Origin: Glycomyces luteolus
GTDB lineage: Bacteria > Actinomycetota > Actinomycetes > Mycobacteriales > Micromonosporaceae
Assembly: GCF_027622875.1 (NCBI RefSeq)
Contig: NZ_JAPZVP010000009.1
Span: forward strand, 189,640-253,639
DNA: 64,000 bases
Direction of reading: 5' to 3'
Each line of letters opens with the position of its first letter. Position 1 is the stretch's first letter. A program made the translations under genes and the position numbers. The notes beneath the pieces were generated by a model. It saw nothing but the letters and a program-made list of their open reading frames with translations. It searched no databases and was not told where the DNA came from. Below, in pieces: positions 45,968 through 54,713 of this stretch.

Positions 45968-47439
45968 TCAAGCCGCGACGCTGGCGGCACTGGACCGTCC
46001 GCTCCCGCATGGCGTTCACGATCGTGACGCTGTGCGCGCTCGCGCTGGCCGCCGCGGTCCTGGCCGCCACGGCCCTCCTCCAGAACGTGCTCACCGACCG
46101 GATCGACTCGCAGCTCGCGACCGCCGCGGCCATGTCGCACAGCGAGGAGCCGCCCGAGGAGCTCAAACCGCCCGCGCCCCAGCCGGGGATGCCGGACACC
46201 CCGCAGGTCTACGTCTACGACGCGGACGGATCGCTGGTGCACGCCTCCGAGGGCGAGGACGGCGCCGAACTCGTCGGCCTCGGCGACCTCGCCGAGCGCA
46301 CGGGCGAGACCTACACGGTGGAGGACGCGGACGGGAACTCCTGGCGCGTGCTCGTCGAAGCGGCCGAGGACACCGACGGCCATGTCGTGTTCGCCCTGTC
46401 CTCGGAGTACGTCGGCGCGGCCACCGAGTCGCTACTGCTCATCGGCGGGGCCGTGACCCTCGCGATCCTGCTGCTGCTCGCGGTGAGCGCGTTCTGGGTC
46501 GCGCGCCTGGGGCTGCGTCCGCTCGACCGGATGCAGGCGACCGCCGACGCGATCGCCGAAGGCCGCCTCGACGCGCGCGTCACTGACACCGACCCGCACA
46601 CCGAGACCGGGCGGCTCGGCGCGGCGCTCAACACGATGCTCGGCCGCATCCAGGCGGCGCTCGACGCCAGCGCCGCCTCCGAAGCGCGCCTGCGCCAGTT
46701 CCTGGCCGACGCCTCGCACGAACTGCGGACGCCGCTGACCTCGATCAAAGGGTTCGCGCAGCTGTACCGGCGCGGCGGGGTGCCGCCGGGGCCGGTCCTG
46801 GACGAGACCATCGGGCGGATCGAGGCCGAGTCGAAGCGCATGGGGCTCCTGCTCGACGACCTCATGCTGCTCGCGGCGCTCGACCGGGAGCGGCCGCTGA
46901 GCCGCGGGCCGGTCGACCTGCTCGGCGTGGTCGTGGACGCTGTGGGGGACGCGCACCTGCGGGCCCCGAGCCGGTTCATCGCGCTCGAATCAATCGACGA
47001 GCGCGCGAGCGGCGACGAGGACCTGCTCGACGCGGTGGACATCACCGGGGACGAGCCGCGGCTGCGCCAGGTGGTGACGAACCTCGTGGCGAACGCGCTG
47101 CGGCACACGCCGCCGGACGCGCGGATCACCGTGCGCCTCGGATGGAGTGCGAGCCCGGGGCCGCGCTGCCTGGCGCAGGTCGGGGAGACCCCGGTACTGC
47201 CGGCGGCCGTGCTGGAGGTGGCCGATACCGGGCCCGGCGTCGCGCCCGAGCACGCCGCGGGAGTGTTCGAGCGGCTGTACCGGGTCGACCAGGGCCGGTC
47301 CCGCGGCGCCGAAGGCGGCTCGGGGCTCGGGCTGTCGATCGTCGCGGCCATCGTGGCGGGCCACGGCGGCTGTGTGCGCCTCTGCGAGACGCCCGGCGGC
47401 GGAGCGACGTTCCGGGTGGTCCTGCCGCGGGCGGCCTGA
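45964..47439 (+). CDS. Sensor histidine kinase with HAMP domain
   Basis: The 491-residue kinase has a helix at residues ~15-38, an extracytoplasmic sensor of about 120 residues, a second helix near 155-180 and a HAMP linker. HisKA follows, with the phospho-His in FLADASHELRTPLTSIKGF near residue 253, and then the ATPase domain with N box NLVANALRHTPP, G1 VADTGPGVAPEH and G2 GGSGLGLSI. It pairs with the upstream OmpR-type regulator. The GTG start overlaps the presumed regulator stop by 4 nt. The signal sensed is unknown. Confidence 0.9.
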
Positions 47440-47441
47440 CC

Positions 47442-47915
47442 CTACTCGGGAAGGCCGAGCTGCTTCTTGAGGCGCGCGACGTGGCCAGTGGCTTTCACGT
47501 TGTACTGCGCGAGTTCGATGTCGCCCTGCTCGTCGATGACGAACGTGGAGCGGACGACGCCGAGGATCGTGCGGCCGTAGTTCTTCTTCTCGCCCCAAGC
47601 GCCGTACTCCTCGAGCACCTTGTGCTCGGGGTCGGAGAGGAGCGGGAAGGTCAGGCCGTCGCGCTCGACGAACTTGGCCAGCGCCTCGGGCTGGTCGGGG
47701 GAGATCCCGAGCACCGCGTAGCCGGCGGCCTGCAGACCGGCGAGGCTGTCGCGGAAATCGCAGGCCTCCTTGGTGCAGCCGGGCGTCATGGCCTTCGGAT
47801 AGGCGAAGAGGATCACCTTTCGGCCCTGGAGGCTCGACAGGGTCACCGTGTCGCCGGTATCGGTGGTCAGCGTGAATTCAGGCGCCGTCTCACCAGGCTG
47901 AAGTCGTACGTTCAC
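47442..47915 (-). CDS. bcp: Bcp/PrxQ-type thioredoxin-dependent peroxidase, second copy
   Basis: The 157-residue peroxiredoxin has the peroxidatic Cys in MTPGCTKEACDFRD with the resolving Cys five residues later. It matches the classical Bcp layout: APEFTLTTDTGDTVTLSSLQGRKVILFAYPKAMTPGC, FPLLSDPEHKVLEEYGAWGEK and GVVRSTFVIDEQG. It differs from the 39-kb copy and is closer to E. coli Bcp. It starts at GTG 47915 with a weak ribosome binding site, and ends 2 nt after the convergent kinase gene. Confidence 0.9.
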   Translation of the reverse strand: MNVRLQPGETAPEFTLTTDTGDTVTLSSLQGRKVILFAYPKAMTPGCTKEACDFRDSLAGLQAAGYAVLGISPDQPEALAKFVERDGLTFPLLSDPEHKVLEEYGAWGEKKNYGRTILGVVRSTFVIDEQGDIELAQYNVKATGHVARLKKQLGLPE

Positions 47916-48013
47916 AGGTCGCAACCCTACCGGGCGTCCCTGACAATCCCCTGGGAGCACGCTTGACGGTCCCTGTCCGGCGGTCGCGGCTTCCCGATAC
48001 TTCCCGGTCCGGG

Positions 48014-48056
48014 TTGACGGCAGTGAAGCGGCTATTGCAAAATAATTGCAATAGCC
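48014..48056 (+). promoter_or_regulatory. Nur-controlled promoter of the ECF transporter operon
   Basis: TTGACG (48014-48019) and CAAAAT (48038-48043) are 18 nt apart. A perfect 11-bp inverted repeat, GGCTATTGCAA/TTGCAATAGCC with a 5-nt spacer (48030-48056), covers the -10. Its core TTGCAA-N5-TTGCAA is the Streptomyces Nur box, so nickel-bound Nur should repress the operon. Confidence 0.8.
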
Positions 48057-48169
48057 TGACAGCGGGCTGTTGATTCCGCGCGTGGAAGCCTTGCATCCGG
48101 CAAGGCGACCGCCACACCCGCCCCGGCCCCGCCCCAGGGCCCACAACCAGTCGAAAGGCGGCACTGCCC

Positions 48170-48865
48170 GTGTCAGACCTGGCGCTGCACATCCCGACGG
48201 ACGTCGTCAACGGACCCACCTCACTCGCCTTCGCACTCCTCGCCGCCATCGCCGTCGGCGCCTGCGTCGTCAAGGCGCGCAGGCATCTCGACGAGCGGCT
48301 CGTGCCGCTCGCGGGCCTCGCGACGGCGTTCATCTTCGCCGCGCAGATGCTCAACTTCCCGATCGCCGCGGTGGTATCGGGGCACCTCCTCGGCGGCGCG
48401 CTCGCCGCCGCGCTCCTCGGTCCCTGGCTCGGGGCGCTCTGCGTCACCGTCGTCATCGTCATCCAGGCGCTGCTGTTCGCCGACGGGGCCGTCACCGCCC
48501 TGGGGCTGAACGTGGTCAACATGGCCGTGATCGCCAGCTTCGCCGGCTACGGCGTGATCCTGCTGGCGCTCAAAGTCCTCCCGCGCACCCGCTGGGGCCT
48601 CGGCGCCGCGGTCTTCGCGGCCTCCGTCGTCAGCGTCGTCGCCGCCTCGGCCGGATTCGTGCTCCAGTTCTGGCTCGGCGGTGAGGAAGTGGGCCAGTCC
48701 TTCGGCGAGCTCGCGGCCGCGATCCTCGGCACCCACGTCCTCGTCGGCATCGGCGAAGGCGTCATCACCGCCGGAGCGGTGACCGCCGTCGCGGCCGTCC
48801 GCCCCGACCTCGTCCACGCCCTGCGCGGCTCCCGCCTCGCCCAGCCCGCCAAGGAGACGGTGTGA
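48170..48865 (+). CDS. cbiM: ECF nickel/cobalt transporter, substrate-specific subunit CbiM/NikM
   Basis: The 231-residue membrane protein is the S component that binds the metal ion. It keeps the N-terminal region MSDLALHIPTDVVNG, whose His residue next to the mature N-terminus coordinates Ni or Co in this family, and has about seven helices with FPIAAVVSGHLLGGAL. The GTG start follows GAAAGG. A Nur box in the promoter points to nickel rather than cobalt. The leader of about 120 nt contains a GCCTTGC/GCAAGGC hairpin (48088-48106) but no recognisable riboswitch. Confidence 0.9.
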   Translation: MSDLALHIPTDVVNGPTSLAFALLAAIAVGACVVKARRHLDERLVPLAGLATAFIFAAQMLNFPIAAVVSGHLLGGALAAALLGPWLGALCVTVVIVIQALLFADGAVTALGLNVVNMAVIASFAGYGVILLALKVLPRTRWGLGAAVFAASVVSVVAASAGFVLQFWLGGEEVGQSFGELAAAILGTHVLVGIGEGVITAGAVTAVAAVRPDLVHALRGSRLAQPAKETV

Positions 48866-49200
48866 AGACCAAACGCCTCTGGACCACCGGCGTCGTCGTC
48901 ACGCTGATCCTCGCCGGATTCGTGTCCCTGTTCGCCTCAGCCTCGCCCGACGGGCTCGAATCGGTGCTCCTCACCGGCTGCGAGACCACTGACGGTGAGA
49001 TCACCGGCGGCACCTGCGTCCTGCAAGCCGCTGGCGACCACGAGATCGGCGGCGCCTTCGCCGACTACGGGATCTCCTTCCTCGACAACGAGATCCTCGG
49101 CGCCTCGCTCGCCGGGATCATCGGCGTGATCCTCACCCTCGCCGTCGCCACCGGGTTCTTCTGGCTCCTCGCGCGCGGCAAGAAGAAGGAGCACGCGTGA
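48862..49200 (+). CDS. cbiN: ECF transporter accessory subunit CbiN/NikN (PDGLE)
   Basis: The 112-residue protein has two membrane helices flanking an extracytoplasmic segment that begins SPDGLESV, the PDGLE motif typical of NikN/CbiN accessory subunits. It assists metal loading of CbiM. It overlaps CbiM by 4 nt (GTGA) and CbiQ by 4 nt. Confidence 0.88.
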   Translation: MKTKRLWTTGVVVTLILAGFVSLFASASPDGLESVLLTGCETTDGEITGGTCVLQAAGDHEIGGAFADYGISFLDNEILGASLAGIIGVILTLAVATGFFWLLARGKKKEHA

Positions 49201-49958
49201 ACCCCGTCGACGGGCTCCACCGGCCCGGAGACTCGCCGGTCCACCGGCTGCGCCCGCAGGTGAAGATCGTCGCGCTCGTCGCCTTCACCTGCGCCATCGC
49301 GGCCACCCCGCGAGAGGCGGTGTGGGCCTTCGGGGTCTACGCCGCGCTCCTCTCCGGGCTCTTCCTGCTCGCCCGCGTGCCCCTCGCCTGGGTGCTCTCC
49401 CGCAGCCTCGTCGAATCGCCGTTCCTGTTGCTGGCCTTGGCGTTCCCGTTCATGGTCGAAGGCGACCCGGTCCAGATCGGCTTCCTCCGAGTCTCCGAAC
49501 CGGGCCTGTGGGCCGGATGGAACCTGCTCGCCAAAGCCACCCTCGGCGTCTGGGCCGCCCTGCTGCTCTCCGCTACGACCCCGATCGCCGCGGTCCTCGC
49601 CGGACTCTCGCGGCTGCGCTGCCCCGAGATCCTGCTCCAGATCACCGCATTCGCGATCCGCTACGCGCACTTGACCGTGGCAGAAGTGACCCAGATGCGA
49701 CTGGCCCGCCTCGCCCGCTGCGACGACCCGCGGTTCCTGTGGCAGGCCGGCGCGCTCGCCCGCAGCCTCGGCGTCGTCTTCATCCGCTCCTTCGAACGCG
49801 GCGAACGCGTCTGGCAGGCCATGGCCGCCCGCGGCTACACCGGGCGGCTCCCGCTCGAAGTCGGCCCCGCACCCGCGAGCGCCCTGCAATGGACGGCCGC
49901 GCTCGCCGCCCCCGCGATCGCGGCCGGCATCGCGACCTGGACGGCGGTGTTCGCATGA
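49197..49958 (+). CDS. cbiQ: ECF transporter transmembrane subunit CbiQ/NikQ
   Basis: The 253-residue T component has about five helices and the coupling motifs RFLWQAGALARSLGVVFIRSFERGERVWQAMAARGYTG, in which the two Ala-Arg-Gly-type helices contact the ATPase. It starts at GTG 49197 in the CbiN stop and overlaps the ATPase gene by 4 nt. Confidence 0.9.
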   Translation: MNPVDGLHRPGDSPVHRLRPQVKIVALVAFTCAIAATPREAVWAFGVYAALLSGLFLLARVPLAWVLSRSLVESPFLLLALAFPFMVEGDPVQIGFLRVSEPGLWAGWNLLAKATLGVWAALLLSATTPIAAVLAGLSRLRCPEILLQITAFAIRYAHLTVAEVTQMRLARLARCDDPRFLWQAGALARSLGVVFIRSFERGERVWQAMAARGYTGRLPLEVGPAPASALQWTAALAAPAIAAGIATWTAVFA

Positions 49959-50707
49959 GCGCCTTGGACATCAAAGCCCTCCAGCACGTCTACCCGGACG
50001 GCCACCGCGCCCTCGACGGCGTCGACCTCCAAGTCCGCGAAGGTGAACGCGTCGCCATCCTCGGCCCCAACGGCGCCGGGAAGACCACGCTCATGCTCCA
50101 CCTCGCCGGGCTCCTCACCGCCACCGAGGGCGAAGTGTCGGTGGCCGACGTCAAGGTCGAGCGGAAGACCCTCGCGGAGATCCGCCGCCGCGTCGGCATC
50201 GTCTTCCAGAGCCCGGACGACCAGCTGTTCATGCCCACCGTCGCCGACGACGTCGGTTTCGGCCCCGCCAACCTCGGCCTGCGCGGACCCGAACTCGCCG
50301 AACGCGTCCGGGCCGCACTCGCCGACGTCGGCCTGAGCGACCTCGCCGACCGGCCGCCACACCACCTCTCGGTCGGCCAGCAGCGCCGCGCCGCCCTCGC
50401 CGGCGTGCTCGCCATGCGCCCCGACATCGTGGTGTGCGACGAACCCAGCGCGAACCTCGACCCGGCCGCCCGCCGCGACCTCGCCCGCATCCTGCAGGCC
50501 ACCGCACCGACGCTGCTGCTCGTCACCCACGACCTGCCGTACGCGCTGCAACTGTGCGAAAGGGCCGTGATCCTCGACGCCGGCCGCGTCGCCGCCGACG
50601 GCCCCACCGTCGAGATCCTCGCCGATCCCGAACTCCTGCAACGGCACCGGCTCGAACTGCCGTTCGGCTTCTCCCTGGAGGCGGCGCTGGCGGCGATGCG
50701 GGCGTAG
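49955..50707 (+). CDS. cbiO: ECF transporter ATP-binding subunit CbiO/NikO
   Basis: A 250-residue ATPase. Walker A is GPNGAGKTT, the Q loop is IVFQSPDDQLFMPTVADDV (the PDDQLF motif is typical of ECF ATPases), the signature is LSVGQQRRAALAG and Walker B is DIVVCDEPSANLD, with the switch His in LLVTHDLPYA. It completes the CbiMNQO set in the standard order. A strong terminator follows. Confidence 0.92.
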   Translation: MSALDIKALQHVYPDGHRALDGVDLQVREGERVAILGPNGAGKTTLMLHLAGLLTATEGEVSVADVKVERKTLAEIRRRVGIVFQSPDDQLFMPTVADDVGFGPANLGLRGPELAERVRAALADVGLSDLADRPPHHLSVGQQRRAALAGVLAMRPDIVVCDEPSANLDPAARRDLARILQATAPTLLLVTHDLPYALQLCERAVILDAGRVAADGPTVEILADPELLQRHRLELPFGFSLEAALAAMRA

Positions 50708-50750
50708 GGCCTTCGCGGTCCCGCCCGGGCACACAGGGCCGCCGACGCCG

Positions 50751-50796
50751 AAGGGGCGCAGCGCTCGGTTCCTTGAACCGAGCGGCTGCGCCCCTT
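50751..50796. terminator. Terminator of the ECF operon (bidirectional)
   Basis: AAGGGGCGCAG pairs with CTGCGCCCCTT, and GCTCGGTT with AACCGAGC inside. It separates cbiO from the convergent DsbA-like gene. Confidence 0.8.
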
Positions 50797-50812
50797 GTAC
50801 GCAAGCCTTCGG

Positions 50813-51547
50813 TCAGCCCGCGATCGCGGCCTGGACCTCGTCGGCGAACGCCGAGTTCTCGACGACCTCGCCGTTGACCTTCGCGGTCGGCGTCCCGGAG
50901 ACGCCCTGCTCGCCGGTGGCGTTGGCATTGCCCTCCTGGACCCAGCCGCGGTACGTCTCGTCCTCCACACAGGACTGCCAGTCGGCGCCGAGGCCGACGT
51001 CGTCCGTGCCGATCGCGATCAGCTCCTCATCGGTGAGGCCTTCGCTGTTCTCGGCGGGCTGGTTCGCGTACAGCGCCAGCGTGTAGTCGAGGAACTGCTG
51101 CTCGCCGGCGTCGGCGGCGCAGACGGCGGCGGCCGCCGCGCGGCTCGAGTACTCGGTGCCCGAGCTGAGGCGGTCGAGGATCGTGAGCGGGTGGTAGTTC
51201 ACCGTCACCGAGCCGTCGTCGACCCACGACTGGATCTGCTCGGCGTACGCGGACTCGAACTGGTTGCACGCCGGGCACATGTAGTCGATGTAGAGGTCGA
51301 TCTCGACCGGGCCGTCGCCGATCTGCACCGCGTAGGTGTCGGTGACCGCCGCGGAAGGCTCGTTCACCTCGTACTCGGGTTTGCTGTTCATCCAGATGCC
51401 CCATACGAGGAGCCCTCCGATCAGCACCACGGCGGCGCCGATCGCCACCCCGAACACGATCTTCCGGCGCCGCGCCTCCGCGGCCTGCTGCCTGCGCAGC
51501 GCCTCGGCGGCCTGTCGGCGGTCGGTATTCCGGTTCGACTTGCCCAT
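50813..51547 (-). CDS. DsbA-like membrane-anchored thiol-disulfide protein
   Basis: The 244-residue protein has a basic N-terminus, one membrane helix (residues ~30-50) and an extracytoplasmic DsbA/thioredoxin-like domain with CPAC in LYIDYMCPACNQFE. The later GVSGTPTAKVNGEVV contains the cis-Pro loop. It is likely to introduce or isomerise disulfides in exported proteins, similar to mycobacterial DsbA-like proteins. It lies head to head with the CopC-CopD gene, separated by 69 nt. Confidence 0.85.
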   Translation of the reverse strand: MGKSNRNTDRRQAAEALRRQQAAEARRRKIVFGVAIGAAVVLIGGLLVWGIWMNSKPEYEVNEPSAAVTDTYAVQIGDGPVEIDLYIDYMCPACNQFESAYAEQIQSWVDDGSVTVNYHPLTILDRLSSGTEYSSRAAAAAVCAADAGEQQFLDYTLALYANQPAENSEGLTDEELIAIGTDDVGLGADWQSCVEDETYRGWVQEGNANATGEQGVSGTPTAKVNGEVVENSAFADEVQAAIAG

Positions 51548-51616
51548 GTGCCTCGCTCAGCCTTTCTCCGGTCCAACTCTCGATTCACGAAGCGGTTTCG
51601 AGTACGCTCAGCGGCG

Positions 51617-53290
51617 ATGCGATCCCGATCGAACGACCGCCGACCCGCCGCCAGAGCGACCCGCTTCGCCTGGTCGTCGCTCGCGGCGGCGCTCGTCGGA
51701 GGAATCGTCGGCGCGGCGCTAGGCGCGCTTTGGGCCTCGGGGGCCTCGGCGCACGCCACGGCCACCAAGACCGAACCCTCCTCCGGGGCGCTCCTCGACG
51801 CGCCTCCGAGTGAAGTCGTCGTCGAGTTCAACGAACCAGTCACCCCCGTAGACGCGGCCACCGGCGTGGTGGCTCCCGATGGTGACCGAGCCGACACCGG
51901 GGTCGAGCAGAACGCCGAAGAGACCGTCCTGACGATCAGCGTCGACGCCGACCAGGAGGGCACCTATCTCGTCGGCTATCGGGTCGTCTCACACGACGGG
52001 CACCCCGTCTCCGGCACGTTCACGTTCTCCGTCGGCGCCGAGACCGAAGCGCCGAGCGCCGAAGCGCTCATAGCCGGGACCGACCCGTTCGTGCAGGGGC
52101 TGCTCTACGGCAACCGCTGGTTCGGGTACGCGGGCTTGGCGCTCGCGCTCGGCGCGGGGAGCTTCCTCGCCCTCGGGGCCCGGCCGCGCGAGGTCCCCGC
52201 GAGGATGTGCGCCACCGGTCTCGCGGTCGTCGCCATGACCGCCGTGCTCGGGCTGCCCCTCCAGGCCGCCTATGAAACCGGGACCAGCGTCTCCGGGCTG
52301 GACGCGGTCGGACTCCAGTCCGTCATGGAGTCGAACGTCGGCCTCGCCGGGCTCCTGCGGCTCCTGCTGGTGCTGCTCGCCCTGCCGCTCATGCGCACCG
52401 TCGTCACCAGCGCCGAGGAACCGAAGCCGCTGCTCGTGACCGGCCTCGCCGCGGTCGGACTCGCGCTCACCGCCACTTGGCCGCTCGCCGGGCACCCCAT
52501 GGCGACCGAGCCGGTCGTCGTCGCGTTCGTCGCTGACGCGGTGCACCTCGCCGCTTCGATGGCCTGGGCGGGCGGCGTGCTCGCGATCCTGATCCTCGCG
52601 TTCCGCAAGGACACCGAGATCCCGGACAGGACCGTCGAGACGTGGCTGGCCCTGGTGCCGTGGCTCGTCGCGAACGTCCTCGTCGCCGGGCTCGCCTCCG
52701 CGCTGCTCCACATCGACTCGATCGCGGCCTTGACGGACACGACCTACGGGCGCCTGGTGATCCTCAAGGCGGTGCTGTTCGCCGTCATCGTCGCCGCGGG
52801 CCTGTTCACGCGGAGGGCGCTGCTGCGCCGCACGGAAGCCGGGCGGCGGCTGCGCGTCGCGGCCGGGGTCGAGCTCGTGTTCCTCGCCGCCGTCATGGCC
52901 GCCGTGACCGTGCTCGTGCAGGCAGTGCCCGCCAAGACCGCGCTGCTCGAGGCCGAGACGGCCACCGCCGAATCGACCGAGACGGCCACGCTCGTCACCA
53001 CCGACGTGTACTCGGCGCAGCTCGTGCTCGAACCCGGGCGGCCCGGGCCCAACAGTGTGCGGATCCTCGCCGACGACCTCGAAGGCGCGCCGTTCCCCGC
53101 CGAGGAGTGGACCGCGACCTACGGGCTCGAAGGCGAAGCGGCCGAGGAGATGCGGCTCATCGAGCTGCGCACCGGCATCCTCGCGGGCGAGGTGAGCCTG
53201 CCCGCCGAAGGGCGCTGGATCTTCACGTTCACGCTCACCGACGCCGCGGGGAACACCGCGACCGCCGAAGCGGCCGTCGACGTCAGCTGA
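51617..53290 (+). CDS. CopC-CopD copper-binding fusion protein
   Basis: The 557-residue protein starts with a signal sequence ending ASA at residue 45, so His46 is the mature N-terminus. The CopC copper site uses this His and HDGHPVSG later. CopC covers ~46-140; a CopD membrane region with about eight helices follows (~175-425), then an extracytoplasmic domain of about 120 residues with a FixH/YtkA-like look. It probably takes up or buffers copper outside the membrane. The CopC-CopD fusion is common in actinobacteria. The start follows a short divergent region shared with the DsbA-like gene. Confidence 0.85.
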   Translation: MRSRSNDRRPAARATRFAWSSLAAALVGGIVGAALGALWASGASAHATATKTEPSSGALLDAPPSEVVVEFNEPVTPVDAATGVVAPDGDRADTGVEQNAEETVLTISVDADQEGTYLVGYRVVSHDGHPVSGTFTFSVGAETEAPSAEALIAGTDPFVQGLLYGNRWFGYAGLALALGAGSFLALGARPREVPARMCATGLAVVAMTAVLGLPLQAAYETGTSVSGLDAVGLQSVMESNVGLAGLLRLLLVLLALPLMRTVVTSAEEPKPLLVTGLAAVGLALTATWPLAGHPMATEPVVVAFVADAVHLAASMAWAGGVLAILILAFRKDTEIPDRTVETWLALVPWLVANVLVAGLASALLHIDSIAALTDTTYGRLVILKAVLFAVIVAAGLFTRRALLRRTEAGRRLRVAAGVELVFLAAVMAAVTVLVQAVPAKTALLEAETATAESTETATLVTTDVYSAQLVLEPGRPGPNSVRILADDLEGAPFPAEEWTATYGLEGEAAEEMRLIELRTGILAGEVSLPAEGRWIFTFTLTDAAGNTATAEAAVDVS

Positions 53291-54148
53291 TCACCAGGAG
53301 CCGAACGCCGCCTCGGTGTTCGCCCACAACCGTTCGCACCACGCCTCGAGGTCGCGTTCGAGGTACTCGGCGAGGAAGCGGACCGTGTAGTTCGTGAGCG
53401 CCGGGTGGTTCCGGTGCCCGCGCACCGGGATCGGGGCCATGAACGGCGCGTCCGTCTCCACGAGCACGAGTTCGGCCGGGGCGACCGAGGCGGCGTCGCG
53501 CAGGTTCTGGGCGTTCTTGAACGTCGCGTTCCCGGCGAAGCTCATGAAGAACCCGCGCCGCGCGCACTCCTTCGCGAACGCGAAGTCCCCTGAGAAGCAG
53601 TGCAGCACGACACGGTCGGGCGCGCCGTCGGCGTCGAGGATCGACAGGACGTCCTCGTGCGCGTCCCGGTCGTGGATCACCAGCGTCTTGTTCCGCGACT
53701 TCGCGATCTCGATGTGCGCGCGGAACGAGCGCTGCTGGGCCGCGCGGCCGGTCTCGTCGGTGCGGAAGTAGTCGAGCCCGGTCTCGCCGAGGGCCGCGAC
53801 GCGTGGCAGCGCCGCGACCGCGTCGATCGCGGCGAGGGCCGCGTCGAGGTCGGCCTGGCGCGGGGCGTCGTTCGGGTGCAGGGCGGCGGCGGCGAGCACG
53901 CGCGGATCGGCGGCGGCGAGCGCGGCGGCCCAGCGGGAGGACTCGACGTCCGTGCCGACCTGCACGACCCGCGCGACCCCGGCGGCCTCGGCCTCATCGA
54001 GGCGGGCTTGCACGCCGGGCGAGTCGGGAGCGGGCGCCGGGAGCTCCTCCTCGGCGCCGAAGACGTCGACGAGATCGAGGTGGGTGTGGCTGTCGGCGAC
54101 GGGATGCGGCAGCGGTTCGGGCAGCGGCGCGGGTTCGGATCGGTACAC
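53291..54148 (-). CDS. tatD: TatD-family metal-dependent hydrolase
   Basis: The 285-residue TIM-barrel DNase/hydrolase has metal-site motifs SHTHLDL, GETGLDYF, IHDRDAHED, HCFSGD and ETDAPFM in family order. TatD proteins act in DNA repair or degradation. In many actinobacteria tatD lies directly after metG on the same strand. Here the two are separated by an oppositely oriented gene and an intergenic repeat. The GTG at 54148 follows TTGAGGC, a weak ribosome binding site. It is convergent with the CopC-CopD gene, with no spacer. Confidence 0.9.
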   Translation of the reverse strand: MYRSEPAPLPEPLPHPVADSHTHLDLVDVFGAEEELPAPAPDSPGVQARLDEAEAAGVARVVQVGTDVESSRWAAALAAADPRVLAAAALHPNDAPRQADLDAALAAIDAVAALPRVAALGETGLDYFRTDETGRAAQQRSFRAHIEIAKSRNKTLVIHDRDAHEDVLSILDADGAPDRVVLHCFSGDFAFAKECARRGFFMSFAGNATFKNAQNLRDAASVAPAELVLVETDAPFMAPIPVRGHRNHPALTNYTVRFLAEYLERDLEAWCERLWANTEAAFGSW

Positions 54149-54713
54149 GCCTCAACGATGCCACGCCGCCGCACACCCGGCCCTGGGGTCCGCGCGGAAC
54201 CTCGCGCACCGGGCTCTCGGGGTCCTGGATTCGGGGTCCGGGGTCCGCGCAGAACGACGCATACCCGGCCCCCTGGTCCGGGCGCGGAACCTCGCCCGCC
54301 CTGCCCGCTCTCGCCGACCCAGGCGCGGCGTACCTCGCCGGCCCTGGCCCCGGGATCCGCGAGGAACACGATCGGGTGACATCCGCGCCGCGGAGGCCCG
54401 TTCTTGGCGGACCCGCGCGGGAGGATTGCGGGCATAATCCCCGGGTGGGTGGGGGCTAGGGATGGCACACACGCGGCAGCGCTCCAGATGAAGTCCCGCT
54501 AGCCGCTGCCGCATGCACGTAATGCTGCCGCCGTAACATCTTCTTCATTTTCCGGACATCCGCGCCTGACACGCCGCGCTTACGTTGGCGGACAGTCGAA
54601 CCACCGGCTGTGGACAAGCCACTACCGTCCGGCGACGCACCGGACCTCACAGCGGTCCACGACAACGCAGTCGCACCCGCCGTCGCACCCGCGCAAGACG
54701 AATCGAGACGCAC
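54149..54713. other. Long intergenic region between tatD and the 54.7-kb gene
   Basis: The first ~200 nt hold degenerate GC-rich repeats (next entry). From 54485 to 54600 the DNA is less GC rich and contains an ACATCTTCTTCATTTTCC stretch. I see no gene with normal codon use here. It should hold the promoters of tatD (minus) and of the next gene (plus), but none is clear. Confidence 0.5.
54176..54380. repeat. Degenerate GC-rich tandem repeat downstream of the tatD start
   Basis: Three imperfect copies of a unit like CCCGGCCCTGGGGTCCGCG followed by GGAACCTCGC begin near 54177, 54261 and 54339. The copies are spaced 78-84 bp apart, with a partial copy (GGTCCGCGCAGAAC) near 54240. Confidence 0.5.

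Noticed and set aside
45968..46586. C-terminal extension of the response regulator as a real domain
   Set aside because: It is Arg/Gly-rich out-of-frame sequence over the kinase gene. A frameshift is a better explanation.
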